Positions 33,732-42,601 of a stretch of 64,000 nucleotides of DNA are shown one piece after another. Every line of letters begins with the position of its first letter. Within the stretch, counting starts at the first letter, position 1. A program made the position numbers and the translations under genes. The stretch comes from Alphaproteobacteria bacterium (GTDB taxonomy: Bacteria > Pseudomonadota > Alphaproteobacteria > UBA8366 > GCA-2717185): NCBI GenBank assembly GCA_021774435.1, contig JAJFJB010000031.1, positions 1 through 64,000 of the forward strand. Reading direction: 5' to 3'. The notes under the pieces were generated by a model that ran no database searches, was not told the DNA's origin, and worked only from the letters and a program-made list of their open reading frames with translations.

Positions 33732-34928
33732 ATGCCCATTGCCCCTGCAGATTCTCAAGCACTTGAACAACTCATGGCGGCGCGGCCGGCTTGGACCGGG
33801 GTAAAGACGGCGGGAGAAGCGGTCGGGCTGGAGCGCCATACCCTGTTACATAGCGGACCGCCGGCGGAAAAAGCGCATGTGACGCCGACACTGAACTCTG
33901 CCGCTGTCGCCTGCGTCTTCGAGGGTTGGGCCAAGGATCTCGATGACGCCGACGCGCTGCTTACGTCCGGCGGCATACGCTTTGAACCAGCTCAGGATCG
34001 CAACGTTGCGACACCGTTGGCGGCGGTCGTTTCGCCGTCGATGCAGGTTGTCGAACTGTCGGATTTGAACGGTGCCGGGTCACCGGCTTATGCGCCGCTG
34101 AATGGTGGTGGTACGGGCGGTGCACCCGCGGCACGATACGGCCGCAAGTCGCAGGCGGCGATTGATCTGCTCCGTTTTCTCAACCACGACGTTGCCCCTG
34201 CAATTGCCCGTGCTGCCGAGGAACCGGTGCCTTGGCTGCCCATTGTTGATGAGGCGCTGACACGAGGGGACGACGCCCATCTGCGTCACCTCGAAGCGCA
34301 TAAGATCCTAATGGGTATACTTGACACGCACTTGGGTAGGGTTTTCGCCGAAACCGAGGCCGGAATTTTCGTCGGCGAATGGCCGATCTTTCATCTCAAT
34401 TTCTGGATGGCGGCCGCCCGCTGCGCCCTTTCTGCCGCGGCAGGCGTGCCAGGCAGCGGCCTGATTACGGCATTCGGCGGAAACGGTGCTGAATTTGGTC
34501 TCCAGGTCAGCGGTTTCCCCGGGCGTTGGTTCACCGAGAAGGCCGACGTTCCGCGCGGCAATGTCCGGGCACCCTATACCTTGGACTCCTGCGTCGGCGC
34601 CTATGGGGATAGCGCACTGGCGGAAGGATTCGGCCTTGGCGCGATGTCACTGTCCTACTGCCCCGACATGCAGGCGCTGCACGAGGGCTTCTACGATGAC
34701 AGTATCTACATGTTGCCGGAAACTCTCTTGATGGCGGTCCATCCCGCGTTCCCACTGTCTGGCGCCCGGGCGGGGCTATCCGCGCGTGCTGTCATGGCGA
34801 GAGGCCAGGTTCCGGTCGTCGAGCTAGGTCTCGTGGAGAAGTTGGGGATTGATGGCGGTCTCGGGGCCGGATTGTATCGACCTCCGGTCGCACCATTTGC
34901 TGATGCGTGCGCCGCGCTGGACGGTTAA
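33732..34928 (+). CDS. DUF1116 protein (YlbE/AllG-related)
   Basis: 398 residues. WTGVKTAGEAVGLERHTLLHSGPP, CVFEGWAKD, the RGDDAHLRHLEAHKIL segment and GLQVSGFPGRWFT align from memory with E. coli YlbE (AllG), part of the oxamate carbamoyltransferase system with FdrA. The usual CHHVNAVGPM and LNEGIGK motifs are altered here to PAQDRNVATP and LNGGGTGG, and no FdrA partner or carbamate kinase is near. It therefore may have another role, perhaps with the CitE-like protein encoded just upstream. Confidence 0.72.
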   Translation: MPIAPADSQALEQLMAARPAWTGVKTAGEAVGLERHTLLHSGPPAEKAHVTPTLNSAAVACVFEGWAKDLDDADALLTSGGIRFEPAQDRNVATPLAAVVSPSMQVVELSDLNGAGSPAYAPLNGGGTGGAPAARYGRKSQAAIDLLRFLNHDVAPAIARAAEEPVPWLPIVDEALTRGDDAHLRHLEAHKILMGILDTHLGRVFAETEAGIFVGEWPIFHLNFWMAAARCALSAAAGVPGSGLITAFGGNGAEFGLQVSGFPGRWFTEKADVPRGNVRAPYTLDSCVGAYGDSALAEGFGLGAMSLSYCPDMQALHEGFYDDSIYMLPETLLMAVHPAFPLSGARAGLSARAVMARGQVPVVELGLVEKLGIDGGLGAGLYRPPVAPFADACAALDG

Positions 34929-35076
34929 CAACGTTGTTTCCGCATAGGCCATTCTGAGACGCTTTGTCGAAGTGCTCAATTGTGGTGCTGGGTTGGAGAC
35001 AACCTAAATTCGGATATGATGGATCGCTGCATCCCGGCTAGTTTGGTACACGACGCACCCGATAGCGAGGCCCGCA

Positions 35077-36525
35077 ATGGAAGCGAAGAATCTCATAATA
35101 TTCATGAGCGACGGCCACGATCCGCGTTATCTCGGTTCGGCCGGCCATCCGTTGATGCATACACCGGCGTTGGACCGTCTTGCCAATCGAGGGACCCGGT
35201 TCAGCAATGCCTATACGCCGTGCCCTATCTGCGTGCCGGCGCGGGCGTCATTCGCCACCGGGCGGCATGTCCATCAAATTGGCTGCTGGGACAACGCGCA
35301 TGCCTATGATGGGGACATGCCAGGCTGGGCTGGGCAAGTGCAAAGCGCCGGGTATCCGATCGAAGCCATTGGAAAGATGCACTTCCGGCGCGTGGAAGAC
35401 CCGCTCGGGTTCGACCGGCAGCACGAACCGATGCATATCGCCGATGGCGTAGGCATGGTCTGGGGCGCGCTGCGCGATCCCTTTCCGACCCTCAATCCAC
35501 CGTTTCGTCTGATTAAGACCGTCGGCGCCGGCGTGTCGAACTATAATCTCTACGATCGTCGCATCGCGAATCACGCGGCGGAGTGGCTGAAGGCCAGGGC
35601 CAAGGCAGGTCGCGGTCCCTGGGTTCTGTATGTCGGATTTGTTGCGCCGCACCCGCCGTTCGTGGTGCCGCGCGAATATCTTGACCGATATCCTCTCGAC
35701 CGGGTGCCCTTGCCCAAGGCGCACGGCATGCCGGCGGAAAGCCTGCATCCTTGGCTTAGGGCGCAGCGGGCGTTCATCGCGCAGGACCGTTTCTTCCGCG
35801 ACGATGAGGAAAGGCGACTTGCATTCGCGTCTTACATGGCACTCTTGAGCTTCGTCGACGCGCAGATCGGATTTGTGCTAGATGCGCTCGAGGAACTCGG
35901 CCTCGATGCCGAAACGCGCGTTCTCTACACCAGCGACCACGGCGATTCACCCGGTGCGCGCGGCCTCTGGGGCAAGTTCAATTTCTTCGAGGAATCGGCG
36001 AAGGTTCCGATGATCATGGCGGGCCCCGGCATTGAACCCGGCAAGGTTTCCGAGACACCGGTCGGCCTGATCGATGTCTATCCGACCGTCCTGGATGGGC
36101 TCGGCATCGCCCCGCCTGAAGGCGACGGGGCGTTGGACGGCAAGTCTCTGTTCGAAATTGCCGGCGCGGCGGCCGAACCCGAGCGTATCGTGTTGAGCCA
36201 GTACCACGCCTTCGCCTCCCCGGCAGGCGGCTATATGCTGCGCAAGGGCCGCTACAAGTTTAATTACTATGTCGGGTATGGTCCGGAATTGTACGATCTT
36301 GAGAATGATCCCGAAGAAATTTCGGACCTGGCCGCCGATCCCCTTCATGCCGGCCGCCTCGTGGAGATGGAAGCACACCTGAGGGAATGGCTCGACCCAG
36401 AAGCCGTGGACCGCCGCGCCAAGGCCGATCAGGCGCGCCTCATCGAACGTCATGGCGGGCCGAAAAAGGCGCTTGGTGTCGGTGCACCCGGTACGACGCC
36501 GGTTCCCGGTTACGGCCACGAATAA
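35077..36525 (+). CDS. Sulfatase, cysteine-type (formylglycine)
   Basis: 482-residue alkaline-phosphatase-superfamily hydrolase. The modification motif CxPxR is CVPAR with Cys52, to be converted to formylglycine by FGE or an anaerobic maturase not seen in this window. Metal residues are in SDGHDPR (11-17) and YTSDHGDS. No signal peptide is evident, so a cytoplasmic enzyme acting on an imported sulfate ester, or a phosphonate/phosphate monoester, is likely. Start: ATG 35077, 148 bp after the DUF1116 gene. Confidence 0.9.
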   Translation: MEAKNLIIFMSDGHDPRYLGSAGHPLMHTPALDRLANRGTRFSNAYTPCPICVPARASFATGRHVHQIGCWDNAHAYDGDMPGWAGQVQSAGYPIEAIGKMHFRRVEDPLGFDRQHEPMHIADGVGMVWGALRDPFPTLNPPFRLIKTVGAGVSNYNLYDRRIANHAAEWLKARAKAGRGPWVLYVGFVAPHPPFVVPREYLDRYPLDRVPLPKAHGMPAESLHPWLRAQRAFIAQDRFFRDDEERRLAFASYMALLSFVDAQIGFVLDALEELGLDAETRVLYTSDHGDSPGARGLWGKFNFFEESAKVPMIMAGPGIEPGKVSETPVGLIDVYPTVLDGLGIAPPEGDGALDGKSLFEIAGAAAEPERIVLSQYHAFASPAGGYMLRKGRYKFNYYVGYGPELYDLENDPEEISDLAADPLHAGRLVEMEAHLREWLDPEAVDRRAKADQARLIERHGGPKKALGVGAPGTTPVPGYGHE

Positions 36526-36712
36526 CGCCCGCATGCTCCCGATTCCGGTCACCCGGTTCCCGAGCACTGCTCCCGACCGCGTCCAGAACTTAGAGAAACC
36601 CGAAGGCGGTGGCCCGAGGTCGCGAATGCGGGGGAAACCGGACGTGCGCCGACGCAACACCGCAGGATCGAGGCGAGCCAGAAGCGGAACCAGTTAAGCT
36701 TGATAATTGATA

Positions 36713-36740
36713 AAATTTAGCGGAAGCAAGCGCCAAATTT
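36713..36740 (-). terminator. Hairpin between convergent sulfatase and enolase genes
   Basis: Inverted repeat of 10 bp with one mismatch (AAATTTAGCG and CGCCAAATTT) around an 8-base loop. Read on the minus strand it is an AT-flanked GC hairpin followed by TTTTATC-like bases, lying 66 bp past the stop of the enolase-superfamily gene. A weak intrinsic terminator is plausible. The rest of the 280-bp gap shows no gene. Confidence 0.35.
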
Positions 36741-36805
36741 CGCTTCATGGTTTCCTTTCTCCCGATATTCGTGGAGGCTCGAGCAGGAACGGCGCAATAG
36801 CATTT

Positions 36806-37912
36806 CTATCCGCGGATCAACGCCCGATCCGCTACATCCTCGTCGAGGACCAGGCCAAGCCCCGGAGCGCGAGGTGCGCGCAAGTACACACCGTCGTCGG
36901 TCACTACTTCATCGGCGCCAAGGCCGACGAACAGCCGGTTTTGAATATCCAGCAGCGCGTTGTCGGGCATGAAGTATTCGATCCATTTGATGTTCGGTAA
37001 TCCTGCTGCCATGTGTATGTGGACGGCCTGTAGGTTCCAGGGCGACACCGGAATGCCCTTGGCCGTCGCAAAGGCGTGGATGCGGAGAAAATCAGTGATT
37101 CCGCCTGTGACCATTGCGTTTGGCTGCGCAATATCAATGTGTCCGTGTTCGAGGAGAGCCCGGAACTCCATCAGTCCGGCATGCTGTTCACCACCAACGA
37201 TGTATGTGCCGCCCGCCCGCTCCTTGATTCGCGCATAACCAGGAATGTCGTCCGGTTGAACAGGTTCTTCCAGCCAATAAACGTTGAAGGGCTCCCAGTC
37301 CTTAAGCTGCGAGATCGCCGTATCCACATCCCAGCTTCCGTTCACATCGACCATCAGTTTGATGTCATCGCCAATGGCAGCGCGCACTTCGCGTACGCGG
37401 TCGGTTGCTTCTTCGGGTGTTACGAACCCGCGGGTACCTCGGATTTTCATAGCCTTATGGCCTTTGGCCACGTATTCCGCCGCCCGTGCGGCAAGTGCAT
37501 CCGGCGGCATATGATGCGCGCAGTTCGCATAAGTGGGGATCAGATCACGCTGGCCACCCAACAAATGAGAGACGGGTACATTCAACGCCTTTCCCTTGAT
37601 ATCCCATAGCGCCATGTCTATGGCCGCCATGCAGACGCGAACAATGCCCTCGGTTCCTCGCCTCGGGACCGCATCCCGGTACATGCGCTCCCAAATCTCG
37701 GAAGTATGTTGCGGATCGCGCTCCAGTACGTGGGGCGAAAGGGCGTTCTCGATAATCTGTTGAAACACCGCACCCGTATTCGGCGGTGCGCTTGCGAATC
37801 CGATGCCGACAATTTCGCTGTCCGTGTGGACCGACACGACGAGGACTTCGGCCACATATGCGGACCCCTCATCGCCCTTATATCGTTTTGCCTGAATGCC
37901 CCTAATCTTCAT
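36806..37912 (-). CDS. Enolase-superfamily protein (mandelate racemase/muconate lactonizing-like)
   Basis: 368 residues with N-terminal capping domain and C-terminal barrel. Metal ligands read as D189 (VDVNG), E215 (WLEEP) and E242 (GGEQH). The first base motif is K156-I-R158 rather than KxK, and the position of the general-base His (SxH before LQ) is Trp292 in PVSPWNL; H298 and H300 follow. Probably an acid-sugar dehydratase-like enzyme with altered catalysis. Start ATG 37912; the ABM gene lies upstream on the same strand. Confidence 0.83.
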   Translation of the reverse strand: MKIRGIQAKRYKGDEGSAYVAEVLVVSVHTDSEIVGIGFASAPPNTGAVFQQIIENALSPHVLERDPQHTSEIWERMYRDAVPRRGTEGIVRVCMAAIDMALWDIKGKALNVPVSHLLGGQRDLIPTYANCAHHMPPDALAARAAEYVAKGHKAMKIRGTRGFVTPEEATDRVREVRAAIGDDIKLMVDVNGSWDVDTAISQLKDWEPFNVYWLEEPVQPDDIPGYARIKERAGGTYIVGGEQHAGLMEFRALLEHGHIDIAQPNAMVTGGITDFLRIHAFATAKGIPVSPWNLQAVHIHMAAGLPNIKWIEYFMPDNALLDIQNRLFVGLGADEVVTDDGVYLRAPRAPGLGLVLDEDVADRALIRG

Positions 37913-37955
37913 CGTGCGTTCTTTCGAATGGGTTTCTGTGTCAAACGGTTCGGCG

Positions 37956-38246
37956 TTAGCCGATTCTCGTCATTTCATCGAGGGTGAAGGCTTCAACCGC
38001 ACCCTCCGTCGCGGTCCCATAGTCCCGCAGATGCTTGGCGCTCATATGTGTCTGCCAAAGTTCGCGAGATTTCCAGTTCTCGTAGAACATGAAATGAGCC
38101 GGGTTATCGTTGGCCTGATGTAAATCGTATTGCAGGCAACCGTCTTCAGACCGTGTGATATCGATGAGCTTTTCGAGCTCTGCTTTCACAAGATCGATTT
38201 TATCCGATTTCGCCTTAATGTTGGCAACGATGATGAGTTTCGGCAT
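37956..38246 (-). CDS. Antibiotic biosynthesis monooxygenase (ABM) domain protein
   Basis: 96-residue ferredoxin-like dimeric barrel. KLIIVANIKAKSDKIDLVKA, LIDITRSEDGCLQYDLHQA and HFMFYENWKSRELWQTHMSAKH match the ABM/YgiN pattern. Such proteins oxidise quinol-like substrates or bind heme or hydrophobic ligands. Located 43 bp upstream of the enolase-family gene and 73 bp downstream of an MDR reductase, perhaps one operon. Confidence 0.87.
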   Translation of the reverse strand: MPKLIIVANIKAKSDKIDLVKAELEKLIDITRSEDGCLQYDLHQANDNPAHFMFYENWKSRELWQTHMSAKHLRDYGTATEGAVEAFTLDEMTRIG

Positions 38247-38319
38247 GAGGACCCCTTTTTTGGATTATTTATGACAGAGTATCCGACGGCGGGAACATGC
38301 CGTTGTTGCCAATACTGGT

Positions 38320-39342
38320 TTAATGGAAGCCATCGAGCACGATCTTGCCCTTGGCTTGGCCTGTCTCTATCCGGCGGTGTGCTTCGCGCAGATTTGCTGC
38401 ATTGATGGGCGATAAGACCTCCGACACCGTGGTCCGGATCCGGCCCGCATCGATCTCGGCCGCAGTCCACGTCAGTAGCTTATGCTGCTCGATCATGTCC
38501 GGCGTCTGATGCATCGCGCGGGCAAACATGAACTCCCAGTGTAAGCTGGCCGCCTTCATTTTCATGCCGTCCATCGGCATGGGAAGACCGGTATCGTCGA
38601 TGCTCACGATGCCGCCCTCGGGACGAATAAGCTCGACCGCCGTTTCCCAATGCCGCATATCGTTGAAGATGGCGATATGGTCGACATGACCGAACCCCAA
38701 TGCACGGGTCTCAGCCGCCATATCGCCACGGTGATTAACAACGTGATCGGCGCCGAGCTCCCGGACCCAAGATGTGGTTTCCGGTCGCGACGCCGTCGCG
38801 ATGACGACAAGGCCTGCCTGCTTGGCAAGCTGAATGCCGATAGAGCCGACACCACCGCCCGCGCCGATAATCAGGATGGACTCACCTTTGTTCCCCCCGT
38901 CGCGGTCGATGCCGAGCCGGTCAAAGAAAGCCTCGTATGCGGTGATCGTCGTGAGTGGTAGGGCCGCGGCCTCTGCGTGGGAGAGGGATGCGGGCTTTTG
39001 CCCAACGATGCGTTCGTCGACGAGTTGAAATTCGGCGTTGCTGCCGGGCCGTGTGATATCGCCGGCATAGAAAACTTCGTCGCCCGGTTGGAACAATGTG
39101 GCGTCCGGCCCGACGGCTTCGACGATGCCGCTGGCGTCCCAACCGATGATGCGCGGGGGATCTTCGGTGACGCCCTCATTGCCCCGTCCGGCACGGACTT
39201 TCACGTCCACGGGGTTGACCGCAATCGACTTGACGACGACGAGAATATCGCGGCCAGCGGGCACGGGTTTTTCCATTTCGAAATCGACGAAGGCATTCGC
39301 TTCCTCGACGGGAAGGTAGTTGATGATGCCGACAGCTTTCAT
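38320..39342 (-). CDS. MDR/zinc-free alcohol dehydrogenase-like quinone oxidoreductase
   Basis: 340 residues. GroES-like N-domain (AVNPVDVKVRAG, IIGWDASGIVEAVG, GDEVFYAG) and Rossmann domain with IIGAGGGVGSIGIQLAKQ. The Cys ligands of zinc alcohol dehydrogenases are absent, so it is a zinc-independent NADPH:quinone or alkenal reductase. ATG 39342. A decayed LysR gene lies just upstream on the other strand, suggesting the reductase once had its own divergent regulator. Confidence 0.87.
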   Translation of the reverse strand: MKAVGIINYLPVEEANAFVDFEMEKPVPAGRDILVVVKSIAVNPVDVKVRAGRGNEGVTEDPPRIIGWDASGIVEAVGPDATLFQPGDEVFYAGDITRPGSNAEFQLVDERIVGQKPASLSHAEAAALPLTTITAYEAFFDRLGIDRDGGNKGESILIIGAGGGVGSIGIQLAKQAGLVVIATASRPETTSWVRELGADHVVNHRGDMAAETRALGFGHVDHIAIFNDMRHWETAVELIRPEGGIVSIDDTGLPMPMDGMKMKAASLHWEFMFARAMHQTPDMIEQHKLLTWTAAEIDAGRIRTTVSEVLSPINAANLREAHRRIETGQAKGKIVLDGFH

Positions 39343-39392
39343 GCTCGTAACTCCTGTAGTCGGGCCGAGGGCCGCGTTTCTAACATGGATAC

Positions 39393-39526
39393 CTATGCTA
39401 ATCGATTACACAATCGAACCCGTATGGAACCTATGGGCGGTCCGCCCGCCCGGGCATATGGTTCCGGCGCGGACGCGCGCGTTCATCGACTTCATGGAAA
39501 TGAAGTTCCGGGAACTCGAAGCATGA
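39393..39526 (+). pseudogene. 3' remnant of a LysR-family regulator gene
   Basis: In the frame ending at 39526 the translation reads PMLIDYTIEPVWNLWAV and then RPPGHMVPARTRAFIDFMEM before KFRELEA and a stop. The PArTRAFIDFm ending after a WAVxPP strand is the C-terminal end of LysR effector domains. No HTH or remaining effector domain exists upstream; the sequence before it is the start region of the divergent reductase. It is a truncated remnant left by deletion. Confidence 0.6.
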
Positions 39527-39885
39527 CGGGGTGGAGACATTCAGCTTGTGCAAATGTCTGCCTTGGGGCCGGGCTATACCACCTGGGCGTCGCACCAATT
39601 GCCGAGGCCCGTATGGTGCTGGATGGGCAAAATAAACGTCGTTTCTGCATCGGCACTCAAGAGACGCTGTTTCGTGGTGCTCCTATGAGAAAAGCGTTTC
39701 TAAACGGATTGCCGGAATGCCGCGCCGTTGGTTCATATGATCGCAACGCTCGACCAACGCAATTTGTGGCATTACGCTTAAACCCAAACGCAAACCCCGC
39801 TTTGATCACGCGATAAGGCGGCGTCATCGGACGGTGACGTTTGTTCGATGACAAGCTCAAACTCAGGGACGAGAAGGTATCCGCT
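39527..39885. other. Gap without a recognisable gene
   Basis: Between the LysR remnant and the acyl-CoA dehydrogenase start. Open frames here lack ribosome sites and family similarity. A short in-frame extension of the next gene (TTG at 39841) is possible but not favoured. No hairpin or repeat stood out. Confidence 0.5.
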
Positions 39886-41025
39886 ATGATCCGCGATCAG
39901 GAAATGATGCAGGAACTCGTGACGCAGATTCGTGCTTTCGTGCGAGATGTGGCCGTCCCCAATGAGGATCGTGTAGAGGCCGAGGATCGAATTCCGGACG
40001 ATGTTGCCGCGAAGCTACGGGATCTGGGAAGTTTCGGGTGGAGTATTCCCGAGGAATATGGCGGTCTTGGCCTGACGTCAGAGGAATTGGCGATCGCGTT
40101 TATTGAATTTACTCGGTGTTCGGTAGCGTTCCGGGTCTATGGTGGTCAGAACGCGGGTATCGGTTCGGAATGCATCATTCGCGACGGTACGAAAGAACAA
40201 AAACAGCGCTATTTACCTCGCTTGGCAACGGGAGAGTTAATCGGATGCCTGGCGCTAACCGAGGTTTCGGCGGGTTCGGACGCCACGGCCTTGAAGACCC
40301 GGGCGGAGAAAATTGATAGTGGCTACCGCATCAATGGCCACAAGCGTTACATCACCTTGGCGCCCATTGCCGATCTTTATACCGTCTTCGCCAGAACATC
40401 GGGTGAGAAGGGAGCCGATGGGGTTACGGCGTTCCTGATCGAGCGCGGGACAGAAGGCATGACGCCGGGCCCCTCGACGCCAAAGATGGGGCAGGAGGGC
40501 GCCCCGATAGGGGAGATCGTTTTTGAGAACGTAGTGGTTCCCGACGAGGCGGTCTTGGGCGGCGTTGAGGGCATGGGATTCCGTACCGTAATGAAGGCGC
40601 TGAACAAGCAACGTATCAACCTCTCCGCCCTATCAACCGGGCCGGCGATCCGTATGCTTGATGACGCCGTTGCTTTTGCCAAACAACGCCGGCAGTTCGA
40701 CAAAGCTATTGGTGAGTTTCAACTAATCCAGGCCATGCTGGCGGAATGTAAGGTAGAAGTCGAAGCCGCGCGGGCGCTCATTCTCGAAACTGCGCGCAAG
40801 CGCGACCGGGGTGAGGATGTCACGATGGATGTCAGCTTGTGTAAGTATTTTTCAACAGAGATGTGCGGGCGTGTCGCGGATCGTGTCGTACAGATCTTCG
40901 GTGGCGAGGGCTATGTGAAGGGCACCGGAATCGAGCGTTTTTACCGAGATGTCAGGGCCGCTCGGATCTACGAAGGGACCAGCCAAATTCACTTGTTGAA
41001 CATCGCCAAAAACCTGCTCCGATAA
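39886..41025 (+). CDS. Acyl-CoA dehydrogenase
   Basis: 379-residue FAD enzyme. GCLALTEVSAGSDATAL, HKRYITLAPIADLYTVFART and the C-terminal IFGGEGYVKGTGIERFYRD lead to the catalytic Glu in RIYEGTSQIH. The ATG at 39886 has GAGAAGG 8 bases upstream and gives the standard family length; a TTG 15 codons earlier is less likely. It stands alone, without ligase or hydratase next to it. Confidence 0.9.
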   Translation: MIRDQEMMQELVTQIRAFVRDVAVPNEDRVEAEDRIPDDVAAKLRDLGSFGWSIPEEYGGLGLTSEELAIAFIEFTRCSVAFRVYGGQNAGIGSECIIRDGTKEQKQRYLPRLATGELIGCLALTEVSAGSDATALKTRAEKIDSGYRINGHKRYITLAPIADLYTVFARTSGEKGADGVTAFLIERGTEGMTPGPSTPKMGQEGAPIGEIVFENVVVPDEAVLGGVEGMGFRTVMKALNKQRINLSALSTGPAIRMLDDAVAFAKQRRQFDKAIGEFQLIQAMLAECKVEVEAARALILETARKRDRGEDVTMDVSLCKYFSTEMCGRVADRVVQIFGGEGYVKGTGIERFYRDVRAARIYEGTSQIHLLNIAKNLLR

Positions 41026-41188
41026 TCAGTGCTGCGAAGCGGCGCTCAAATTACGCACTGATGTCTGGCTTGGTTCTGCTTTTGACGTCATTCGATGCCG
41101 CCGATCGCATCTCGAATATCGAAAAGGTACTTTTAGCTCCAAATTCACAATACGGGGTGAACTGGACTTGTGACCGGGCTGCCCGCGA

Positions 41189-41211
41189 CGGGTACATTTA
41201 GTCAGTACCCG
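41189..41211. other. Perfect 7-bp inverted repeat in the gap after the acyl-CoA dehydrogenase
   Basis: CGGGTAC and GTACCCG flank a 9-base spacer. It lies between two convergent genes (gap 41026-41302). No T-run follows either arm, so terminator function is uncertain. The remainder of the gap shows no gene. Confidence 0.35.
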
Positions 41212-41302
41212 CATTCACGCTGTCTGTTTTATAAAGTACACGGATCGGCAACAGTTACCAGCACCAAGCGAGAGCACGTGTGATCACGCGTCGTTAAAAA
41301 GT

Positions 41303-42289
41303 CTAGCGCCGCCGCCTCAGATATCCCATTCCAGCGAGGCCGAAAATGAACAGAGCGAGGGTTCCCGGTTCGGGAACCGGCGCGGCGGGGTTCAGCAGAA
41401 GACTGGTGGCCGTCGTCGGGCCGCCAAACACAGCCGGGTTCGGTGCGGAGCAGCTTCCGTCAGGGTTGAGGGACACCAGACAAGCGCCGATCGTGAACGG
41501 TGGGTCCGTGGTCTCGTCAACGACCGCACCGGCCAAGAAAGCGGCGGAGTCGAACTCGTCGATGACCGTGCCATCCGGTAGGGTGATAAAGGTTCGGTTT
41601 TCGTCACCCACGGCGTGGGTGGCAACCGTGAACTTGATTTTGTCGTTTATGCCATTGCCGTTGATATCCCCGCCGAGCGGGATCTCGATGTCGAAATGGC
41701 CGATATAGGGGCCCGCTTCGGGTGGTGGAACAAGCCCGAAATTGGGCGCGTCCTCGTCAAACAGCACCACGTGGAAACTGGATAGGCGTGCGGGTCCGTT
41801 ATCGAGGAGCTGTACGGAGGCGCCGTCGGTCTTGCCAGCGATGTCCCGGCCCGGCCTGGTATCGACATCCGTCACAGTGATATCGAAAAAGACATCGAAG
41901 AAGCTGTCGACAAAGAACGTTTGACCATCCAACGCAGAGGGATTTACCGGCTCAAGACCTGAACCGCCATTCGCGGCTGGTTCCAAGAACTCGTTGAACG
42001 CAAACGCTTTGCCGAAAGATGCCGGTCCGCCGCGCTCGGACGAGAGTGTAATTCTTACTTCCGAATTAATGAATCCGTAGCCTTCGATACTGTCTCCCAA
42101 TAGGTTCTGGGGATCGCTCGCAAGGGGAATGGGGAACGGCCCCCCCGACAGATCAAGGCTCACGAGCTCGGTGTCGAATTCGAGCAAGATTGCATGAGCG
42201 CCGCGATTGCCCCACATGAGGACCACGATGGCGACGACCGTTATCGCCAATAATTCGAAAAACCGTGATTTCACCCGTTTGCCGCGCAT
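41303..42289 (-). CDS. PEP-CTERM sorted extracellular protein
   Basis: 328 residues. Signal peptide with basic start (RGKRVKSR) and a hydrophobic stretch ending near GAHA; a beta-rich secreted region with GDINGNGINDK, a calcium-binding-like loop; and the C-terminal sorting tail VPEPGTLALFIFGLAGMGYL followed by RRRR, the PEP-CTERM signal cut by exosortase/archaeosortase-type enzymes. Two cysteines lie near the C-terminus (GACLVS and GSCSAP). No exosortase gene is in the window. I chose the ATG at 42289 because GGAGGA lies 4 bases upstream; in-frame ATGs at 42301 and 42349 exist. Confidence 0.85.
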   Translation of the reverse strand: MRGKRVKSRFFELLAITVVAIVVLMWGNRGAHAILLEFDTELVSLDLSGGPFPIPLASDPQNLLGDSIEGYGFINSEVRITLSSERGGPASFGKAFAFNEFLEPAANGGSGLEPVNPSALDGQTFFVDSFFDVFFDITVTDVDTRPGRDIAGKTDGASVQLLDNGPARLSSFHVVLFDEDAPNFGLVPPPEAGPYIGHFDIEIPLGGDINGNGINDKIKFTVATHAVGDENRTFITLPDGTVIDEFDSAAFLAGAVVDETTDPPFTIGACLVSLNPDGSCSAPNPAVFGGPTTATSLLLNPAAPVPEPGTLALFIFGLAGMGYLRRRR

Positions 42290-42503
42290 GATTTCCTCCA
42301 TCGGGCCGAGGATTAGGTGCTGTAAAACTTCGAAAGACGCACCCGCCACTCCTTATTCGCTTTCACTCTGGGCCAATATCGAAGAAAGAACATTGATTTG
42401 AATCACGATTTACACTTGTTTCTCACTGGATGGGGCGCGGATATTGAATTGCAAGCCTGCGCGTTCCTAACCGTAGAACTCCTGCGAAAGGGCTAAATCG
42501 GCC

Positions 42504-42558
42504 GCTTCTCCTGATGGTTGGTCTGAAAAGACTTGAACCCTTGAAGAATAGGAGAAGC
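42504..42558 (+). ncRNA. Possible structured RNA end of the IS110 remnant
   Basis: A 9-bp stem GCTTCTCCT/AGGAGAAGC (42504-42512 with 42550-42558, 11 of 12 pairs if extended outward) encloses a 37-base loop that contains a second hairpin, GTCT-GAAA-AGAC, with a GNRA-type tetraloop. It lies 44 bp before the transposase-like codons. IS110-type elements carry a non-coding structured guide (bridge/seek) RNA region next to the transposase gene, so this may be a relic of it. The pairing is seen; the identity is speculative. Confidence 0.3.
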
Positions 42559-42601
42559 AGCATTTACGAAGACGACAGAAGGCCCGAGGTCGCGCCTTTC
42601 A

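Noticed and set aside
34927-34938. 12-bp palindrome AACAACGTTGTT at the end of the DUF1116 gene
   Set aside because: Overlaps the stop codon, lacks a spacer and has no neighbour that would explain an operator there.
38977-39816. 279-residue open frame overlapping the MDR gene and the LysR remnant
   Set aside because: Crosses the MDR gene start region and matches no family; the LysR frame explains the 39393-39526 part better.
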